Shown: one piece after another, positions 38,595 to 48,242 of the stretch | How the letters are laid out: every line of letters begins with the position of its first letter | Numbering within the stretch: the first letter of the stretch is position 1 | Assembly (NCBI RefSeq): GCF_021602025.1 | Contig: NZ_BQHW01000030.1 | Span: forward strand, 1 to 61,612 | Reading direction: 5' to 3' | DNA length: 61,612 nucleotides | Origin: Pseudomonas ceruminis | GTDB taxonomy: Bacteria > Pseudomonadota > Gammaproteobacteria > Pseudomonadales > Pseudomonadaceae | The notes under the pieces: model-generated | Told to the model about the DNA's origin: nothing | What the model saw: only the letters and a program-made list of their open reading frames with translations | Database searches by the model: none | Made by a program: the position numbers and the translations under genes

Positions 38595-39005
38595 TCAGAG
38601 GTCGAAATCGCCCGCCGCTTCAGGCTGATATTCCACAGCCAGCAGCTTCAACTTGAGGGTTTTGCCGCCCGGCGCCGGCCAGTCGATCTGATTGCCCACC
38701 GTCAAGCCCAGCAAGGCACAGCCAATCGGCGCCAGGATCGAGACCTTGCCTTCGCCGCCGGCGTCCTTCGGATACACCAGGGTCAGGTGATAGTCTTTGC
38801 CGCTGGCCTCTTCGCGGCAATGCACGCGCGAGTTCATGGTCACTACACCGGCCGGTACTTCCTCATGACCGACCACCTTTTCGGCGCGGTCCAGCTCGTC
38901 CTGCAAGGCGAGCACACCCGGAGTACTTTCGTCGAGGCTGTCGATCAGGCGCTCGAGACGCTGTACGTCCAATCGGGTGAGGATGAGGGTAGGCTTGGTG
39001 CTCAT
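38595..39005 (-). CDS. rnk: Rnk, nucleoside diphosphate kinase regulator
   Basis: 136 aa. The N-terminal coiled coil (LERLIDSLDESTPGVLALQDELDRA) is shorter than in GreA. The C-terminal FKBP-like GreA/GreB domain is visible (GVVTMNSRVHC; LVYPKDAGGEGKVSILAPIGCALLGLTVGNQIDW). Rnk binds RNA polymerase near the secondary channel and affects Ndk, and in P. aeruginosa alginate levels with AlgQ. ATG 39005 is chosen; the GTG or ATG 6 codons upstream lacks support. Convergent with cyaA. Confidence 0.93.
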   Translation of the reverse strand: MSTKPTLILTRLDVQRLERLIDSLDESTPGVLALQDELDRAEKVVGHEEVPAGVVTMNSRVHCREEASGKDYHLTLVYPKDAGGEGKVSILAPIGCALLGLTVGNQIDWPAPGGKTLKLKLLAVEYQPEAAGDFDL

Positions 39006-39055
39006 GATCCAGTCAGACTCCATTGAACAGGCGGTTTTCTAAAGGCAAATAATGC

Positions 39056-39080
39056 AAAACCCCGCCCAAGGGCGGGGTTT
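39056..39080 (-). terminator. Rho-independent terminator after DUF1289 gene
   Basis: AAACCCCGCCC, loop AAG or CTT, GGGCGGGGTTT with a T-rich tail on the minus strand. It ends the cyaY-DUF1289 transcript before rnk. Confidence 0.8.
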
Positions 39081-39137
39081 GTGAATGCTGTGGCGTCACC
39101 GACGCGTACCCCGACACTACCACAGCCGGGCAAATAC

Positions 39138-39350
39138 TCAAGCCCGTGCGCGTAACGCCTCGGCTTCGCGGCAGATCTGCCGACGCCGTTCGTCATCGGC
39201 CGAACGCCACTCGCGAATGTGCTCGACGTGACGGTGGCAACCGGTACAAACCCGCTGTTCGTCCAGCCGGCACACGCTGATGCACGGTGAAGGCACTGCG
39301 GGGCTGACGTTGCTGTAGAGCGGCTTGGGCGGCCGCGGCTGGGCAGTCAT
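39138..39350 (-). CDS. DUF1289 Cys-rich small protein
   Basis: 70 aa with SPCISVCRLDEQRVCTGCHRHVEHIREW: four cysteines in the C-x3-C-x8-C-x2-C arrangement of DUF1289, possibly binding metal. The family has no firm function. It starts one base after the cyaY stop and must be cotranscribed with this iron chaperone. Confidence 0.87.
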   Translation of the reverse strand: MTAQPRPPKPLYSNVSPAVPSPCISVCRLDEQRVCTGCHRHVEHIREWRSADDERRRQICREAEALRARA

Positions 39351-39351
39351 T

Positions 39352-39684
39352 TCAGATCTCGTCAAAGTCCAGCTTCTCGCCGGCCCGCTCCCAGACAATG
39401 CGCTCGAGCATTTCGCCAAGCAGCTCTTCACTCTTTTCGCAGACCCACTTGCCGCTCTCTTCGTCGTAGTCGAAGTGGAAGCCCCCGGAGCGGTCGGCCA
39501 GCCACAGCTGGCGCAGCGGCTCCTGCCGGCTGAAGATCAACTGGCTGCCGTTGTCGAACTTGACGGTGAGGACACCGGCGGAATTCTCCATGTCCAGGTC
39601 CAGGCCGCTCTCGTCGAACAGATCCTCCAGGGCCTGTTGGGTCGCGTCGACCAGATCATGGAAACGCGCTTCGCTCAAACTCAT
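39352..39684 (-). CDS. cyaY: CyaY, frataxin
   Basis: 110 aa bacterial frataxin, regulator and iron donor of Fe-S cluster assembly by IscS. The acidic first helix (EARFHDLVDATQQALEDLFDESGLDLDMENSAG) and the beta-sheet core (VLTVKFDNGSQLIFSRQEPLRQLWLADRSGGFHFDY) match the family. ATG 39684 gives the normal start; the open frame further upstream crosses an intergenic region. Divergent from lptM. Confidence 0.94.
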   Translation of the reverse strand: MSLSEARFHDLVDATQQALEDLFDESGLDLDMENSAGVLTVKFDNGSQLIFSRQEPLRQLWLADRSGGFHFDYDEESGKWVCEKSEELLGEMLERIVWERAGEKLDFDEI

Positions 39685-39895
39685 TGCAGGAACCTCGAAA
39701 TTGGCTGCGTTACAGGCAAGCCGGGCAAGATACGGGCGCAAGGCGCCAGCCGCAAGCTGCCAGCCACACACGGCTGGAAAAAGCTCAGCGTACACTGGGC
39801 AGCGTCTTCTTGCCGCTAGCGGCTCGACGCGTGCAGTGTGGTTGCGCCCCGCCCGGCGGACCGGCGCTTGCATAGGCAATAGGCCGGTCGCTCGG

Positions 39896-39901
39896 TATAC
39901 T
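39896..39901 (+). promoter_or_regulatory. Probable -10 element of lptM-lysA operon
   Basis: TATACT lies 37 bp before the lptM ATG, in the divergent cyaY/lptM spacer. No good -35 box is visible at standard spacing. Confidence 0.4.
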
Positions 39902-39937
39902 CGGGCGCAATACTGCTTATTTCAAAGGATTTCACCC

Positions 39938-40141
39938 ATGAAGCGCCTGATTTCCTCACTTGCGGCGCTGGTCGCGGTTGCCTGCCTCGTTTCGGCCTGC
40001 GGTCAGAAGGGCCCCCTGTACCTGCCTGACGACGGCAAGGACGGCAAGGCCAGCCAGAAGTCGCATCAGCACAAGCACGCCCAGCCTGTACAGCCCCAGG
40101 ACGAGCAGCCAATCGAGCCCGAGCAGTCGCCTGCGCAGTAA
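39938..40141 (+). CDS. lptM: LptM (YifL) lipoprotein
   Basis: 67 aa. Signal peptide with lipobox LVSAC (Cys21), then the family's invariant CGQKGPLYLP. The His/Gln/Pro-rich tail is disordered. LptM assists oxidative maturation of the LptD/E translocon for lipopolysaccharide at the outer membrane. AAAGGA precedes the ATG by 8 bases. First gene of an operon with lysA, 9 bp downstream. Confidence 0.93.
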   Translation: MKRLISSLAALVAVACLVSACGQKGPLYLPDDGKDGKASQKSHQHKHAQPVQPQDEQPIEPEQSPAQ

Positions 40142-40150
40142 GGAAATCAG

Positions 40151-41398
40151 ATGAACGCTTTCAACTACCGCGACGGTGAACTGGTCGCGGAAGGCGTGGC
40201 CCTGTCGGCCATCGCCGAACGTTTCGGTACCCCGACCTACGTCTACTCGCGCGCGCACATCGAAGCCCAGTACCGCAGCTACACCGATGCCCTGCAAGGC
40301 ATCGAGCACCTGGTGTGCTTCGCAGTCAAGGCCAACTCCAACCTTGGCGTGCTGAACGTACTGGCACGCCTGGGCGCAGGCTTCGATATCGTGTCCGGCG
40401 GTGAGCTTGAGCGTGTGCTGGCCGCTGGCGGGCGCGCCGACCGTGTGGTGTTCTCCGGCGTTGGCAAAACCCGTGACGACATGCGCCGCGCCCTGGAAGT
40501 CGGCGTGCACTGCTTCAACGTCGAGTCCACCGACGAGCTCGAGCGCCTGCAAGTGGTCGCCGCCGAGATGGGCAAGGTTGCCCCGATCTCGCTGCGCGTG
40601 AACCCCGATGTCGACGCCGGTACCCACCCGTACATTTCCACCGGCCTCAAAGAGAACAAGTTCGGCATTGCCATCGCCGACGCCGAGGCTATCTACGTGC
40701 GTGCCGCACAGTTGCCGAACCTGGAAGTGGTCGGTGTCGACTGCCACATCGGCTCGCAGTTGACCACCGTAGACCCGTTCCTCGACGCCCTCGACCGCCT
40801 GCTGGTACTGGTCGACCGCCTTGCCGAATGCGGTATCCACCTGCGCCATCTGGACCTGGGCGGCGGTGTTGGGGTTCGCTACCGCGATGAGCAGCCGCCT
40901 CTGGTTGCCGACTACATCAACGCCATTCGTGAGCGCGTGGGTGACCGCGACCTGGCCTTGGTGTTCGAGCCAGGCCGCTACATCGTGGCCAATGCCGGTG
41001 TACTGCTGACCCGCGTGGAATACCTCAAGCACACCGAACACAAGGACTTCGCCATCATCGATGCGGCGATGAACGACCTGATCCGCCCGGCCCTGTACCA
41101 GGCCTGGATGGGCGTCAGCGCGGTCAAGCCGCGCGAAGGCGAAGGCCGCGCCTACGACCTGGTCGGGCCAATCTGCGAGACCGGTGACTTCCTCGCCAAG
41201 GACCGCCAGCTGAACCTGGCAGAAGGTGATCTGCTGGCCGTGCAGTCCGCGGGCGCCTATGGTTTTGTCATGAGCTCGAACTACAACACCCGTGGCCGTT
41301 GCGCGGAAATCCTGGTCGACGGCGACCAGGCTTTCGAAGTCCGCCGTCGCGAGACCATCGCCGAACTGTACGCTGGCGAAAGCCTGCTGCCGGAGTGA
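40151..41398 (+). CDS. lysA: Diaminopimelate decarboxylase
   Basis: 415 aa PLP enzyme, last step of lysine synthesis. The Schiff-base Lys is in [13 protein letters not shown] (about residue 61), substrate loop HIGSQLT, glycine-rich GGGVGVRY, and the C-terminal active-site [13 protein letters not shown] (Cys about 344). Length is normal. It lies between lptM and dapF, so the two last DAP/lysine genes are adjacent. Confidence 0.97.
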   Translation: MNAFNYRDGELVAEGVALSAIAERFGTPTYVYSRAHIEAQYRSYTDALQGIEHLVCFAVKANSNLGVLNVLARLGAGFDIVSGGELERVLAAGGRADRVVFSGVGKTRDDMRRALEVGVHCFNVESTDELERLQVVAAEMGKVAPISLRVNPDVDAGTHPYISTGLKENKFGIAIADAEAIYVRAAQLPNLEVVGVDCHIGSQLTTVDPFLDALDRLLVLVDRLAECGIHLRHLDLGGGVGVRYRDEQPPLVADYINAIRERVGDRDLALVFEPGRYIVANAGVLLTRVEYLKHTEHKDFAIIDAAMNDLIRPALYQAWMGVSAVKPREGEGRAYDLVGPICETGDFLAKDRQLNLAEGDLLAVQSAGAYGFVMSSNYNTRGRCAEILVDGDQAFEVRRRETIAELYAGESLLPE

Positions 41399-41402
41399 GC
41401 CC

Positions 41403-42233
41403 ATGCTGCTGCGCTTTACCAAGATGCATGGGCTGGGCAACGACTTCATGGTCCTCGACCTGGTCAGCCAGCACGCCCACATCCAGCCCAAGCACGCCAA
41501 GCAATGGGGAGACCGCCATACCGGCATTGGCTTCGACCAGCTGCTGATCGTCGAAGCACCGAACAATCCGGAAGTGGATTTCCGCTACCGGATCTTCAAC
41601 GCCGACGGTTCCGAAGTCGAACAGTGCGGCAACGGGGCGCGCTGCTTCGCCCGTTTCGTGCTCGACAAGCGCCTGACAGCGAAGAAGCGCATCCGTGTCG
41701 AGACCAAAAGCGGCATCATCGTGCTGGATGTGCAGAACGACGGCCAGGTGAGTGTCGACATGGGTCCGCCTCGCTTCACCCCGGCCGAAATCCCCTTCGT
41801 CGCCGACGAGCAGGCGCTCAGTTACCCGCTCGAAGTCGATGGCCAGGTGCATTCCATTGCTGCCGTATCCATGGGTAACCCGCATGCCGTGCTGCGCGTC
41901 GACGACGTACGTACCGCGCCGGTGCATGAGTTGGGACCAAAGATCGAACACCACCCACGCTTCCCACAGCGGGTGAACGTCGGCTTCCTGCAAGTGGTCG
42001 ACCGTCACCGCGCCAACCTGCGCGTATGGGAACGGGGCGCCGGCGAGACCCAGGCCTGCGGCACCGGCGCATGCGCCGCGGCCGTGGCAGCGATCAGCCA
42101 GGGTTGGATGGACTCTCCGGTGTCCCTCGACCTGCCCGGTGGCCGCCTGAACATCGAATGGGCCGGCACCGGCAAGCCCGTGGTGATGACGGGCCCGGCC
42201 GTACGCGTCTACGAAGGACAGGTTCGTCTCTAA
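41403..42233 (+). CDS. dapF: Diaminopimelate epimerase
   Basis: 276 aa, converts LL- to meso-diaminopimelate for lysine and peptidoglycan. The two catalytic cysteines are in [13 protein letters not shown] (about 73) and [15 protein letters not shown] (about 219). The N-terminal [13 protein letters not shown] is diagnostic. ATG 41403 follows the lysA stop by 4 bp. Confidence 0.97.
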   Translation: MLLRFTKMHGLGNDFMVLDLVSQHAHIQPKHAKQWGDRHTGIGFDQLLIVEAPNNPEVDFRYRIFNADGSEVEQCGNGARCFARFVLDKRLTAKKRIRVETKSGIIVLDVQNDGQVSVDMGPPRFTPAEIPFVADEQALSYPLEVDGQVHSIAAVSMGNPHAVLRVDDVRTAPVHELGPKIEHHPRFPQRVNVGFLQVVDRHRANLRVWERGAGETQACGTGACAAAVAAISQGWMDSPVSLDLPGGRLNIEWAGTGKPVVMTGPAVRVYEGQVRL

Positions 42234-42246
42234 GCGAGTAACCGCC

Positions 42247-42957
42247 ATGACCGATCAGCCCCAGGTTGTACCCCAGCAGTCCAACGAGCTCGATGCCGAA
42301 ACGGTGGTCGCCTACCTGCGTGCCCACCCCACCTTCTTTGCCGAGCACGACGAGCTACTGGTCGAGCAACGTATCCCGCACCAGCGTGGCGACAGTGTTT
42401 CGCTGGTGGAACGCCAGCTCAAGTTGCTGCGCGACCGCAACATCGAGATGCGTCACCGGCTATCGCAACTGATGGATGTGGCCCGGGACAACGACCGCTT
42501 GTTCGACAAGACCCGCCGGCTGATCCTCGACCTGCTCGACGCCGGTAGCCTGGAAGAAGTGGTGATGGCCGTTGAAGACAGCCTGCGCCAGGAATTTCAG
42601 GTGCCCTTCGTCAGCCTGATCCTGTTCGGCGACAATGCCGCGCCAGTCGGCCGCTGGGTCAGCAACGCCGAAGCCCAGCAGGCCATCGGTGGGCTGCTGG
42701 GGGGCGGCAAGACGGTCAGCGGCAACCTGCGCGAGCACGAACTGGCCTTCCTGTTCGGCGAAGAGCAGCGCCGTGAGGTTGGCTCCAGCGCCGTTGCGGC
42801 GCTCGAATACCAGGGGCTGCACGGCGTGCTGGCGATCGGCAGCCGCGACCCGCAGCACTACAAGAGCAGTGTCGGCACGCTGTTCCTTGGCTATATCGCC
42901 GAAGTGCTAGGCCGCGTGGTGCCGCGCGTCACTCAGACCCTGCGTTCGGTGCGCTGA
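42247..42957 (+). CDS. DUF484 family protein
   Basis: 236 aa. The N-terminal [24 protein letters not shown] and [20 protein letters not shown] segments are the DUF484 signature. A GAF-like domain follows (about 80-225). The family sits between dapF and xerC in most gammaproteobacteria (YigA-like), with unknown function. Its stop overlaps the xerC ATG by one base (TGATG). Confidence 0.9.
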   Translation: MTDQPQVVPQQSNELDAETVVAYLRAHPTFFAEHDELLVEQRIPHQRGDSVSLVERQLKLLRDRNIEMRHRLSQLMDVARDNDRLFDKTRRLILDLLDAGSLEEVVMAVEDSLRQEFQVPFVSLILFGDNAAPVGRWVSNAEAQQAIGGLLGGGKTVSGNLREHELAFLFGEEQRREVGSSAVAALEYQGLHGVLAIGSRDPQHYKSSVGTLFLGYIAEVLGRVVPRVTQTLRSVR

Positions 42958-43856
42958 TGGAACGCCAGCTGGAAGCTTATTGCGCACACCTGCGCAACGA
43001 GCGCCAGGTGTCCGAACATACGCTGCTGGCCTACCGCCGCGACCTGGCCAAGGTCATCGACTACTGCAACAGCCAAGGTATCGCCGGCTGGGGCGCCCTG
43101 CAGATCCAGCAACTGCGCCAGCTGATCGCCCGCCAGCACCATCAGGGGCAATCCTCGCGCAGCCTGGCGCGGCTGTTGTCGGCCGTGCGCGGCCTGTATC
43201 GCTACCTTAACCGTGAAGGCCTGTGTCAGCACGACCCGGCCACCGGCCTGAGCGCGCCGAAAGGCGAACGTCGGCTGCCCAAAGTGCTGGACACCGACCG
43301 CGCCCTGCAATTGCTTGATGGCGGCGTGGACGACGACTTTATCGCCCGCCGCGACCAGGCCATCCTGGAGCTGTTCTATTCTTCGGGCCTGCGCCTGTCC
43401 GAGCTGACCCATCTCGACCTTGAGCACCTGGACCTCACCGCTGGGCTGGTCCAGGTGGTGGGCAAGGGTGGCAAGGCGCGTGTGCTGCCCGTGGGTCGCA
43501 AGGCGCGTGAAGCGCTGCAGCAATGGTTCAGGTTGCGCGGCATCGGCAGCCCGCGCGACGGCGCGGTGTTCATCACCCGGCAGGGCAATCGCCTGGGGCC
43601 GCGGGCCATCCAGTTGCGCGTCAAGGCTGCAGGCGAGCGCGAACTGGGCCAGCACCTGCACCCGCACATGCTTCGCCATTCCTTCGCCAGCCACGTGCTG
43701 GAATCGTCCCAGGACCTGCGCGCGGTGCAGGAAATGCTCGGCCACGCCGACATCAGCACCACACAGATCTACACCCACCTGGACTTCCAGCACCTGGCCG
43801 CGGTGTACGACAGCGCCCATCCCCGGGCCAAACGCAGCAAAGGCACAGACTCATGA
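42957..43856 (+). CDS. xerC: Tyrosine recombinase XerC
   Basis: 299 aa chromosome-dimer resolvase acting with XerD at dif and FtsK. N-terminal SAM-like core-binding domain about 1-90; catalytic domain with Arg in [10 protein letters not shown] (about 146), Lys in [12 protein letters not shown] (about 170), [26 protein letters not shown] (His and the nucleophile Tyr about 273). All five residues are present. This is a housekeeping recombinase, not the integrase of the island. Confidence 0.97.
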   Translation: MERQLEAYCAHLRNERQVSEHTLLAYRRDLAKVIDYCNSQGIAGWGALQIQQLRQLIARQHHQGQSSRSLARLLSAVRGLYRYLNREGLCQHDPATGLSAPKGERRLPKVLDTDRALQLLDGGVDDDFIARRDQAILELFYSSGLRLSELTHLDLEHLDLTAGLVQVVGKGGKARVLPVGRKAREALQQWFRLRGIGSPRDGAVFITRQGNRLGPRAIQLRVKAAGERELGQHLHPHMLRHSFASHVLESSQDLRAVQEMLGHADISTTQIYTHLDFQHLAAVYDSAHPRAKRSKGTDS

Positions 43857-44548
43857 GCATCAAGCTGATCACCTTCGACCTCGACGATACCCTGTGGGAC
43901 ACCGCGCCAGTGATTGCCAGCGCGGAAGTCGTGCTGCGCGACTGGCTGCAGGCCAATGCCCCGATCCTGGGTGGCGTACCGGTGGATCACCTGTTCGCCA
44001 TCCGTGAACGCCTGGTGCAAGCCGAACCGGGCCTCAAGCACCGCATCAGCGCCCTGCGCCGGCGCGTGCTGTACCACGCCCTGGAAGAGGTCGGCTACAG
44101 CGAAAAGCAGGCTCAGGAACTGGCCAACGAGGGCTTTGAAGTGTTTTTGCATGCGCGGCACCAGGTCGAGGTGTTCCCGGAGGTGCAGCCGGTGCTGGAA
44201 ATCCTGCGCCATCAGTACACCCTGGGGGTGGTAACCAATGGCAACGCCGACGTACGCCGCCTGGGGCTGGCCGACTACTTCCGCTTTGCCCTGTGCGCGG
44301 AGGACCTGGGCATCGGTAAGCCGGACCCGGCGCCTTTCAGGGAGGCACTGAAACGCGCAGAGGTCGAGGCCGGTGCTGCGGTGCACGTCGGTGATCACCC
44401 CGGGGATGACATCGGCGGGGCGCAGCGCGCAGGCTTGCGCGCGGTGTGGTTCAACCCGCAGCGCAAGGCCTGGGCGGGCGAACAGGCACCGGATGCAGAG
44501 ATTCAGCGGTTATCGCAGCTGCCTGACGTGATCGCGCGCTGGCGCTGA
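43853..44548 (+). CDS. HAD-superfamily hydrolase (YigB-like)
   Basis: 231 aa. Motif [11 protein letters not shown] (about 8-17), a helical cap, motif II VVTNGN (about 126), the motif III Lys in IGKPDPAPF and motif [18 protein letters not shown] (about 184). E. coli YigB, at the same xerC locus, dephosphorylates FMN in riboflavin synthesis; that role is inferred by synteny. ATGA overlap with xerC. Last gene of the lptM operon. Confidence 0.9.
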   Translation: MSIKLITFDLDDTLWDTAPVIASAEVVLRDWLQANAPILGGVPVDHLFAIRERLVQAEPGLKHRISALRRRVLYHALEEVGYSEKQAQELANEGFEVFLHARHQVEVFPEVQPVLEILRHQYTLGVVTNGNADVRRLGLADYFRFALCAEDLGIGKPDPAPFREALKRAEVEAGAAVHVGDHPGDDIGGAQRAGLRAVWFNPQRKAWAGEQAPDAEIQRLSQLPDVIARWR

Positions 44549-44598
44549 AAGGGGCGCCGGCGATGGGCCGGTACAGACAGCACAAAAACCCTACCCAC

Positions 44599-44629
44599 AA
44601 AAAAGCCCGCAGCGACGGCGGGCTTTTTT
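44599..44629. terminator. Bidirectional rho-independent terminator
   Basis: AAAAAAGCCCGC, loop, GGCGGGCTTTTTT: terminates the lptM-xerC-HAD operon on the plus strand and sutA on the minus strand. Confidence 0.9.
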
Positions 44630-44641
44630 GCGTGCGAACAC

Positions 44642-44971
44642 TCAGATAGGGCGGCTGCCGTATTTGTTGTCCGGCTTCTTGGGCGGGTCGGCGACCACGT
44701 TGGCCTCGACTTCCTGAACCTTGCCACCGCGCGCGAGGAACTCTTCCATGGCCTTGGCCAGGGCGTCACGTTCCTTCTGCTTGGCCTCCATGCTCGGCAT
44801 CTCGTCTACCGAGACGGCCGCCTTGGACTTGCCCTTGGCAGCAGGTGCCGGGCTGCTGTCGTCATCGCCAGCATCTTCGGCAACATCGTCAGCCGCAGCT
44901 TCCAGGCCATCATCCGCCTCGTCTTCGTCGCCTACTTCGAGGTCATCATTTTCCAGATCGTCGTCGCTCAT
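44642..44971 (-). CDS. sutA: SutA, RNA polymerase-binding growth regulator
   Basis: 109 aa. The C-terminal half (EAKQKERDALAKAMEEFLARGGKVQEVEANVVADPPKKPDNKYGSRPI) is nearly identical to P. aeruginosa SutA, and the N-terminal half is the expected intrinsically disordered acidic tail (DDDLENDDLEVGDEDEADDG). SutA binds RNA polymerase and supports rRNA and ribosomal gene expression in slowly growing cells. A long leader precedes it. Confidence 0.92.
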   Translation of the reverse strand: MSDDDLENDDLEVGDEDEADDGLEAAADDVAEDAGDDDSSPAPAAKGKSKAAVSVDEMPSMEAKQKERDALAKAMEEFLARGGKVQEVEANVVADPPKKPDNKYGSRPI

Positions 44972-45262
44972 GTTCTACCTCATGACTTGCGAAAAGCAGG
45001 TTAGTTATAGACCAGTGGAGCCGTAGACCGGCAGCCACCAGTGAAAATTCAACTGGCCGTGGGTTAGGCCACTGCCCTTGGGTCGGCGCTCCTGATGGGA
45101 GGCGGCACCCAGCAGGCCCTGCTCCTGGCAGGGCCTGACAAATCCTTGTAACCCTGCTGGCCGCACGCTACTGGCAAGCCTAGCAAAGGCTGACGAAGCG
45201 TGCGGACTGCTCGTCAAACACCCTTCGGCGCGCATTCTAGCGCGCCCGTAGAAAAAGCAAAG
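44972..45262 (-). promoter_or_regulatory. sutA promoter and structured 5' leader
   Basis: A sigma-70-like promoter on the minus strand (-10 TAGAAT, plus coordinates 45234-45239; a TTGCTT or similar -35 near 45255-45262) implies a leader of about 255 nt before sutA. In it are a perfect 10-bp hairpin (CAGGCCCTGC, loop TCCTG, GCAGGGCCTG; 45113-45137) and a 9-bp inverted repeat CCGCACGCT/AGCGTGCGG (about 45162-45209). No start codon with a ribosome site occurs inside. The discriminator is GC-rich (GCGCGCC), like stringently controlled promoters. Confidence 0.55.
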
Positions 45263-45355
45263 CTCCATGAATGCCCTGCTACTTGTAAGTTTTTGGCCTA
45301 CGTCGCGAACGTGGGTGATAAACCGTTTGCTCTGCAGGAAATGGCAAAAATCAGG

Positions 45356-45382
45356 CAAAAAAATGCCCGGCAAGCCGGGCAA
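45356..45382 (-). terminator. Rho-independent terminator of glnK-amtB
   Basis: GCCCGGC, TTGCC loop overlap, GCCGGGC stem followed by seven T on the minus strand, 20 bp past the amtB stop. Confidence 0.85.
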
Positions 45383-45400
45383 GTTTTTCCTGCGTCGCAG

Positions 45401-46732
45401 TTACAGGTTGTAACCACGTTCGTTGTGCTGAGCCAGGTCGAGGCCGACCGACTCTTCTTCTTCGTTGACCCGCAGGCCCATCACCTTGTCCAGTACCTTG
45501 AGGATCACGTAGGTGACGACCGCGGTATAGACCACCGTGAAGATCACGCCCTTGGCCTGTACCCAGACCTGCGCACCGATATCGGTGACCGCGCCGAAGC
45601 CGCCAAGGGCAGGTGCCGCGAACACACCGGTGAGGATGGCGCCAATGATGCCGCCGATGCCATGTACGCCGAAGGCGTCCAGGGAGTCGTCATAGCCCAG
45701 CTTGCGCTTGAGGCTGGTGGCGCAGAAGTAGCAGACCACACCCGAAACCAGGCCGATCACCAGGGCGCCCATCGGGCCTACGGTACCGGCAGCCGGGGTG
45801 ATGGCCACCAGGCCGGCAACCACACCCGAGGCAATGCCCAGGGCACTTGGCTTGCCGTGGCCGATCCACTCGGCGAACATCCAGCCCAGCGCGGCGGCGG
45901 CGGTGGCGATCTGGGTCACCAGCATGGCCATGCCGGCCGTGCCGTTGGCGGCAGCAGCGGAGCCTGCGTTGAAGCCGAACCAGCCGATCCACAGCATGGC
46001 CGCGCCCATCAGGGTGTAGCCCAGGTTGTGCGGGGCCATGGGGGTAGTTGGGTAGCCTTTGCGCTTGCCCAGTACCAGGCAGCAGACCAGGCCTGCGATA
46101 CCGGCGTTGATGTGCACCACGGTGCCGCCTGCGAAATCGAGCACGCCCCAGTCCCACAGCAGCGCACCGTCACCGCTCCAGACCATGTGCGCGATCGGTG
46201 CGTAGACCAGGGTGAACCAGATGCCCATGAACACCAGCATCGCCGAGAATTTCATGCGTTCGGCGAAGGCACCGACGATCAGCGCCGGCGTGATGATGGC
46301 GAAGGTCATCTGGAAGGTGATGAACACCGCCTCCGGGAACAACGCGGTGGCCGAGGTCAGGCCCGACGGCGTGACGCCGCTGAGAAACGCCTTGGAGAAG
46401 CCGCCGACGAAGGAATTGAAATTGAGCACGCCCTTTTCCATACCGGTGGTATCGAAGGCGATGCTGTAACCGTAAACGACCCAGAGAATGCTCATCAGCC
46501 CAGTGATGGCGAAGCATTGCATCATCACCGAAAGCACGTTCTTGGAACGCACCATACCGCCGTAGAACAGGGCCAGGCCGGGGATGGTCATGAACAGCAC
46601 CAGCGCCGTTGCTGTGAGCATCCAGGCGGTGTCGCCGGAGTTCAGCGCTGGGGCAGCCTCCTCTGCCAGGGCGAGGCCCGGCATTACGAGGGACAATAGG
46701 GCTCCTAGCCCTGCGATCTTACGCAGAGTCAT
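45401..46732 (-). CDS. amtB: Ammonium transporter AmtB
   Basis: 443 aa. A cleavable signal peptide (residues 1-23, GLALAEE) is followed by eleven spans. The two pore-lining histidines are in HINAGIAGL and the later HGIGG-type motif (FGVHGIGGIIGAILTG); the phenylalanine gate region YSIAFD is near 95. It forms trimers in the inner membrane and is blocked by GlnK. Downstream of glnK with a 47-bp gap; expressed under nitrogen limitation from the sigma-54 promoter upstream of glnK. Confidence 0.96.
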   Translation of the reverse strand: MTLRKIAGLGALLSLVMPGLALAEEAAPALNSGDTAWMLTATALVLFMTIPGLALFYGGMVRSKNVLSVMMQCFAITGLMSILWVVYGYSIAFDTTGMEKGVLNFNSFVGGFSKAFLSGVTPSGLTSATALFPEAVFITFQMTFAIITPALIVGAFAERMKFSAMLVFMGIWFTLVYAPIAHMVWSGDGALLWDWGVLDFAGGTVVHINAGIAGLVCCLVLGKRKGYPTTPMAPHNLGYTLMGAAMLWIGWFGFNAGSAAAANGTAGMAMLVTQIATAAAALGWMFAEWIGHGKPSALGIASGVVAGLVAITPAAGTVGPMGALVIGLVSGVVCYFCATSLKRKLGYDDSLDAFGVHGIGGIIGAILTGVFAAPALGGFGAVTDIGAQVWVQAKGVIFTVVYTAVVTYVILKVLDKVMGLRVNEEEESVGLDLAQHNERGYNL

Positions 46733-46779
46733 GTTGTTTTCTCCTGGGGCGTTGGGTTTGGTGAGGCTTTGTTGGGCGC

Positions 46780-47384
<605 letters not shown>

Positions 47385-47483
47385 CACCCGCCCCGTACAC
47401 TGCTCGAAAAACGTGCAATCAAGAGCGGAAATTGTCCGTGCTACACTGCGGGCCATTTCTTTCGTTTCAGTGGACAGCCCAAC

Positions 47484-47747
47484 ATGCTCGCGCCCAAAGC
47501 CCTTCTCGATGCTCTGAGCGACCAGGCCTCGCGCCTCTTCAGCAGCGACACCGCCCAGCCCCGCGCCGAGCTGGAAAGCCAGTTCAAGGTGCTGATGCAA
47601 GGCGCCTTCAGCAAACTGGACCTGGTCAGCCGGGAAGAATTCGACAGCCAGATGGTCGTGCTGGCCCGCACCCGCGCGCGCCTGGAAGCCCTGGAAAAAC
47701 AGGTAGCCGAGCTGGAAGCCCGGATGGCGCCAGCGGCACAGGAATAA
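47484..47747 (+). CDS. ubiK: UbiK (YqiC/BMFP) ubiquinone biosynthesis accessory factor
   Basis: 87 aa, almost entirely helical with a C-terminal coiled coil (LARTRARLEALEKQVAELEARM). N-terminal KALLDALSDQASRLF and the central EFDSQMVVLARTRARL match the BMFP/YqiC family. It supports aerobic ubiquinone synthesis via UbiJ. ATG 47484 is preferred over longer frames that run back through the glnK promoter. Confidence 0.9.
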   Translation: MLAPKALLDALSDQASRLFSSDTAQPRAELESQFKVLMQGAFSKLDLVSREEFDSQMVVLARTRARLEALEKQVAELEARMAPAAQE

Positions 47748-47772
47748 AAACCGCATGAAGGAGTGCCCAAGC

Positions 47773-48201
47773 ATGAAAGTCAGTGCCCGCAATGTGTTCG
47801 AAGGCAAGGTCAGCAACGTTCAGCCCGGGGCAGTCAATGCCGAGGTCGAGCTGACGCTGGCTGGTGGCGAGAAGCTGGTGGCCGTGGTCACCATGGCCAG
47901 CCTGCATAGCCTCAATATCAATGTCGGGAAGCAGGCCGTGGCCCTGGTCAAGGCGCCCTGGGTGGTGCTGATGACCGATGCGGACGGTTACAAGCTGTCT
48001 GCACGCAACGCGCTGGAAGGCGAAGTGGTGCGGGTGGGTGACGGCGCGGTGAATGCCGAAGTGGTTCTGAAGCTGGCGGGCGGCACCGAGGTGTTCGCCA
48101 TCGTCACCCGCGAGGCCGTGCAGGAACTGGGGCTGGTACCCGGTGTGAAAGCCACTGCGCTGATCAAGGCCTCGCACATCATCCTCGGCGCCAAGCCATA
48201 A
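47773..48201 (+). CDS. Di-Mop molybdate-binding protein
   Basis: 142 aa made of two tandem Mop/TOBE domains (SARNVFEGKVSNVQPGAVNAEV, about 3-68; SARNALEGEVVRVGDGAVNAEV, about 77-140). Such molbindins store or buffer molybdate/tungstate. It starts 25 bp after ubiK, with AAGGAG about 12 bases before the ATG, so the two may be cotranscribed. Confidence 0.88.
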   Translation: MKVSARNVFEGKVSNVQPGAVNAEVELTLAGGEKLVAVVTMASLHSLNINVGKQAVALVKAPWVVLMTDADGYKLSARNALEGEVVRVGDGAVNAEVVLKLAGGTEVFAIVTREAVQELGLVPGVKATALIKASHIILGAKP

Positions 48202-48206
48202 GCATG

Positions 48207-48224
48207 CGGGGCCGCCGGCGGCCC
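48207..48224. terminator. GC-rich hairpin between Mop and DUF4034 genes
   Basis: GGGGCCGCCGGCGGCCCC is a perfect 9-bp palindrome in the 41-bp spacer between convergent genes, a probable terminator. Confidence 0.6.
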
Positions 48225-48242
48225 CCTATGTTGTGCCCGCCT

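Noticed and set aside
39956-41566. 536-aa minus-strand frame opposite lysA
   Set aside because: Antisense of lysA and lptM; no domain and no ribosome site.
42957-43856. XerC as integrase of the island
   Set aside because: It sits in the conserved dapF-DUF484-xerC operon and is the housekeeping dif recombinase, more than 30 kb from the att site.
45005-45260. 6S RNA
   Set aside because: No single long rod with a central bubble; genomic context (zapA/ygfA) absent.
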